Source: Streptomyces sp. ASQP_92
GTDB taxonomy: Bacteria > Actinomycetota > Actinomycetes > Streptomycetales > Streptomycetaceae
DNA: 64,000 nucleotides
Assembly (NCBI RefSeq): GCF_025399895.1
Contig: NZ_JAODUA010000002.1
Coordinates: 496,001 to 560,000 of the forward strand
Reading direction: 5' to 3'
Shown here: in pieces, positions 62,501-64,000 of the stretch
Layout: every line of letters starts with the position of its first letter
Numbering within the stretch: the first letter of the stretch is position 1
Notes under the pieces: model-generated
Databases searched by the model: none
What the model was told of the DNA's origin: nothing
What the model saw: the letters and a program-made list of their open reading frames with translations, nothing else
Translations under genes and position numbers: made by a program

Positions 62501-64000
62501 CCTTGTCCTTGGCGAGCACCACCAGCCGGCGGCGGAAGTGGGTGCGGGTGGTGGCGAGGGACCGGGCCACATCGCCCAGCCGGTCCTGGATGTTCATGCC
62601 CAGGTGCAGATGCAGGTTCTCCACCTGCTGACGCAGGGCGGCGTCGCCGTGGCCGGACACCACGAACGGCAGCGTGGCCGGCAGCGGCGCGGGCGCGCCC
62701 TCCTCGACGGCCCGGGGGGCCGGCCGCGGCGGCTCCTCCACGATCACATGGGCGTTGGTGCCGCCGATGCCGAACGAGCTGACGCCCGCACGGCGCGGCA
62801 CGTCCTTCGCCGGCCACGGGCGCTGCTCCCGGACCAGCGCCATGGCGGCGCCCTTCCAGTCGACGGCGGGGGTGGGCTCGGCGACGTGCAGCGTCCGGGG
62901 AAGGGTGTCGTGGCGCATGGCAAGCACGACCTTCATCACACCGGCGAGACCGGCCGCTGCCTGAGTGTGGCCGAGGTTGGACTTGGCCGAACCGACCCAG
63001 AGCGGCTCCTCACCGGAGTGGCTGCCACCGAAGACCTCCGCGAGCGCGGTGCCCTCGATGGGGTCGCCCAGCTTGGTGCCGGTGCCGTGCGCCTCCAGGT
63101 AGTCGATGTCGTCCGGCTGGAGCCCTGAGGCGGCCAGGGCGGCGCGGATGACCCGCTGTTGGGCGGGCCCGCTCGGCGTGGTCAGGCTCGCCGCGTGGCC
63201 GTCGTGGTTGACGGCGGTGCCGCGCAGCACGGCCAGGATGGGGTCGCCGTCGCGCTGGGCGTCGGACAGCCGCTTGAGCACGACCGCGGCCGAGCCCTCG
63301 CTCCAGCCGGTGCCGTCGGTGTCGGACGAGAACGACCGGCAGCGGCCGTCCGCCGACATGCCCCTCAACCGGCTGAACTCGACGTGCAGTTCGGGGGTGA
63401 GCATCAGACTGACACCCGCCGACACCGCGAGATCGCACTCGCCGTCGCGCAGCGCGTTGCAGGCCAGATGGGTGGTGACCAGGGACGAGGAGCACGCCGT
63501 GTCCAGGGTGAGGGTCGGGCCCTCCAGGCCGAACACGTACGACACCCGGCCGGACATCGTGCCACCCGCGGAACCCGGGCCCACATAGCCGTCCAGGTCG
63601 GTGAGCCCGCCGGCCATGGTGAGGCCGTACTCGTGGTACGCCGAGCTCTTGCCCACCCCGACGAACGCGCCGGTCCGGCTGCCGCGCAGCTGGTCCAGGG
63701 TGTAACCGGCGCGCTCGAACGCCTCCCAGGTGGTCTCCAGGACCATGCGCTGCATGGGTTCGAGGGAGCGGGCCTCGCGCGGGGAGATGCCGAAGAACGG
63801 GGCGTCGAAGAGGTCGATGGGGGTGGCGACGAAGCCGCCCCGGCTGCAGTACGAGGTGCCGGGCACCTCCGGGTCGGGGTTGTACAGGGCCTCCGCGTCC
63901 CAGCGGGTCTTCGGCACCTCGACGATGCCGTCACCGCCGCGCTCCAGCAACTCCCAGTACTCCTCGGGGGTGTTGGCGCCCCCGGGGAGGCGGCAGGCCA
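56568..64000 (-). CDS. Type I polyketide synthase module KS-AT-DH-ER-KR-ACP-TD, runs off right edge
   Basis: About 2,475 residues are visible. Positions are counted from the methionine at 63950; the protein continues past 64000 into ...RLPGGANTPEEYWE, a normal KS beginning. KS: DTACSSS with Cys153, EAHGTGTKLGD and KSNLGHTQ. AT: GHSIGE near 610 and HAFH near 705, the malonyl-CoA type. DH: EHRVMDAVLMPG near 915. ER: GVNFLDVLN near 1407 with HAAAGGVGM. KR: TGGAGDLG near 1696 with LDD, predicting B-type stereochemistry. ACP: GIDSLTAV near 2008. Terminal thioester reductase: VTGATGFVG near 2103, giving an aldehyde or alcohol. It is a complete reducing module; whether iterative is unknown. Confidence 0.92.
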   Translation of the reverse strand, partial: ACRLPGGANTPEEYWELLERGGDGIVEVPKTRWDAEALYNPDPEVPGTSYCSRGGFVATPIDLFDAPFFGISPREARSLEPMQRMVLETTWEAFERAGYTLDQLRGSRTGAFVGVGKSSAYHEYGLTMAGGLTDLDGYVGPGSAGGTMSGRVSYVFGLEGPTLTLDTACSSSLVTTHLACNALRDGECDLAVSAGVSLMLTPELHVEFSRLRGMSADGRCRSFSSDTDGTGWSEGSAAVVLKRLSDAQRDGDPILAVLRGTAVNHDGHAASLTTPSGPAQQRVIRAALAASGLQPDDIDYLEAHGTGTKLGDPIEGTALAEVFGGSHSGEEPLWVGSAKSNLGHTQAAAGLAGVMKVVLAMRHDTLPRTLHVAEPTPAVDWKGAAMALVREQRPWPAKDVPRRAGVSSFGIGGTNAHVIVEEPPRPAPRAVEEGAPAPLPATLPFVVSGHGDAALRQQVENLHLHLGMNIQDRLGDVARSLATTRTHFRRRLVVLAKDKAELLDRLASFARTGELPADSVRTGDHAEEPRLALLFTGQGSQVPGMGKDLYDVHPVFRAALDEVAGRFTALERPLLEVMWSAPDSADAALLNRTDFTQPALFALEVALWRLWESWGVRPELLLGHSIGELAAAHVAGILDLDDACRLVAARGRLMQALPARGAMVSLEADGKEAQAAIDALGLRGTLDVAGLNTPTQTVLSGDTDAVEAIAAHFTERGRRVKRLTVSHAFHSHHMDGMLAEFRAVADSVRFRPAVIPLVSSLTGELAAPGELERPEYWVRQVRHAVRFSDGMRGLRREGVNTFLELGPQPVLSGLGASCLADEGPVSWVPSCVPGRDGSSVAQRSLAELHVRGVPVDWDGFFAPFGGERVALPTYAFQRERFWFEPPLTREVGAGLDPTGHALLGGGVEIAGTELSLFTTVVAADQPVWVQEHRVMDAVLMPGTAFFEAMRAAGDAAHEGEWDLSDVVIASPLVLAPGVPARLQVTVGQALGESRPVQVYSAPEGEDGAWQLHAEGRITPAEGAGGAAVTVPPPGAEPLDASALYSDLDALGYGYGPVFQGIKEAWHVGGEVWARAALPESAEQSAAGYVLHPALLDSAMHSLLLTQRLQNRTGDDLFVPFEAERLSLRVKGLSEIWVRVAEFELGDGEFWASLDIHDADGAPVGRLHRLHARRVDRAVLRRLAAAGVDRFQFDVDWRPVDTASVELGGSWGLMTPAGDVSWAREAKTLLSRSGIQVINVRDLEDAEDLDGLLCLWDSDAQVPAQAHAFAAKGLEQLQEAVGREFRAPLVWVTRHAVGTGADDMVSGLGAGPLWGLMRTARNEHPELGLRMIDLGDAEADRKALPAALMLEAEPECALRHGEVLVPQLARVGSAQDLQLPAEGRWQLEIAAKGRLDEPLTVKSLPERPLAPGEIRAEVRATGVNFLDVLNALGMVEIPAFGLEFAGVVTEVGGSVDQLKVGDAVLGLARGSFASEVVTDARQVVRMPEHLTFEEAATIPMTFLTAWYGLHELGALRPGERVLIHAAAGGVGMAAVQLARLHGAEVYGTASEPKWPALRELGLDDAHMASSRDLGFVEHFGAAADDKGASFDVVLNSLATEFIDASLGMLGRGGRFLEMGKIDVREQSAIDQSHPGVSYTVYNLPEAGPDLIQRMLVSIAELFTQGALAPLPLRAFPMTHTSDALRFIAQARHVGKVVLVPAQRREFVRPDGAVLVTGGAGDLGRQVARWLVDTHGVRDLVLTSRRGMETPGARSLVDELAERGATATVVACDAADRSDVGAVMALFGEERPLRGVVHAAGVLDDGALTDLTPERFDAVFLPKVDGLWHLHELTQDRELDLFMMFSSIASVMGAPGQGNYAAANAFLDALAHLRRAKGLPATSVAFGPWEGGGMAAGLSEFDRARFAQLGLDRLAPDEGLELFELAVRSGRALTMAAALDLNRVQHYYESRGGIPPLLRTLLSANSGKRSRAGGGTDLRKLLAEATPEEYGAVVLGVVRAEVAKTLGFASPEAVDVSVSLQDIGIDSLTAVLMRNQLADLTGLALPAKIAFDHPNLTSLGAFLLEKLLEAGLEAAPEPATVPAAAATAEGPGPDLSTARKGCLHPDLRFDNAAAAPVRPEAVFVTGATGFVGAYLLHELLASEVVAYCLVRADDARQAMERLVTALDGYGLWRQEFAPLLNPVVGDLAQPLFGLAEEDFDELADQVDAICHSGALVDWMRPLDDYVGPNVVGTHEALRLASRGRGKAFHFVSTFATLPKYLGYEVTEDDREYGYLTSKWQAEQMVAAARWRGAKASTYRLPFVGASTRTGHFRLDRGDFLHNLITGGLEMGSFPSVATDLTAVLPVDYLCRTIAGAMTDDLGRIGQDYDFVNSGAPDFDRFFEMVGAAGGGAEVVPFDQWRLRALEFAASHPTGPLARIAALVDGLTAQGLVDMFAALPVGGAVFGALDYPSPPIDEDFVRTYVHRINTSDRAENTTS

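Noticed and set aside
59304..63128. Very long plus-strand open frame opposite the PKS
   Set aside because: It mirrors the PKS codons on the other strand, is His/Arg/Gly-rich without any domain, and is explained by the high GC of the sense gene.

Overview
The window is very GC-rich, with strong G/C bias at third codon positions, GTG/TTG starts, many 4-bp start/stop overlaps, a SARP regulator carrying a TTA codon, and abundant polyketide, peptide and phosphonate genes. All of this points to Streptomyces or a close actinomycete. It reads as accessory chromosome holding three biosynthetic regions separated by ordinary genes.

Region 1 (about 1-17 kb) is the edge of a nonribosomal-peptide-type cluster. 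It has a condensation domain running off the left end, a diiron ferritin-like oxygenase, a methyltransferase, two FAD monooxygenases, a DrrAB-like ABC exporter, an acyl-AMP ligase with its own carrier protein, an aryl-acid AMP ligase, a phosphopantetheinyl transferase, a small winged-helix regulator and two paralogous P450s. Next come a BBE-type flavoenzyme, a VOC protein, a LysR regulator and an FHA-protein/Ser-Thr-kinase pair (17-22.5 kb), then about 1 kb with no gene I can support.

Region 2 (23.5-45.8 kb) is the centre of interest: two convergent operons matching, gene for gene and almost in order, what I remember of the fosfazinomycin (fzm) cluster. The minus-strand operon (45.6 to 35.3 kb) encodes an asparagine-synthetase-like enzyme, an O-methyltransferase, PEP mutase, phosphonopyruvate decarboxylase, a phosphoesterase, an ATP-grasp ligase, an Fe/2OG dioxygenase, an N-methyltransferase and a FemX-like aminoacyltransferase. 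The plus-strand operon (23.5 to 35.3 kb) encodes a nucleotidyltransferase, a PqqD-like protein, a SARP and the hydrazine-handling set: lyase, acetyltransferase, an unknown protein, amidase, glutamine-synthetase-like ligase, plus a thymidylate-kinase-like protein and an MFS exporter. Fosfazinomycin A is a Val-Arg dipeptide whose C-terminal carboxylate is joined to a phosphonate through hydrazine. The first gene of the minus operon is a tiny unlisted ORF (45559-45627) with a perfect ribosome binding site, encoding a 22-residue peptide that ends in ...Ala-Ala-Val-Arg. It is followed by an 11-bp hairpin and then by the asparagine synthetase, which carries a C-terminal PqqD-like (RiPP recognition) domain. 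I infer that the Arg, and perhaps the Val, is ribosomally supplied, and that the asparagine synthetase turns the peptide's C-terminal Arg carboxylate into a hydrazide. That would make this a RiPP-phosphonate-hydrazine hybrid. The inference rests on sequence and is untested.

Region 3: after ordinary genes (CYTH, MazG-like, SDR, GlsB, a DUF3533-like membrane protein, OsmC, ThyA-DHFR, DUF899; 45.8-52.2 kb) a minus-strand operon begins beyond the right end. It carries one fully reducing type I PKS module ending in a thioester reductase, a putative oxygenase, two alpha/beta hydrolases and a translationally coupled cation/proton antiporter.
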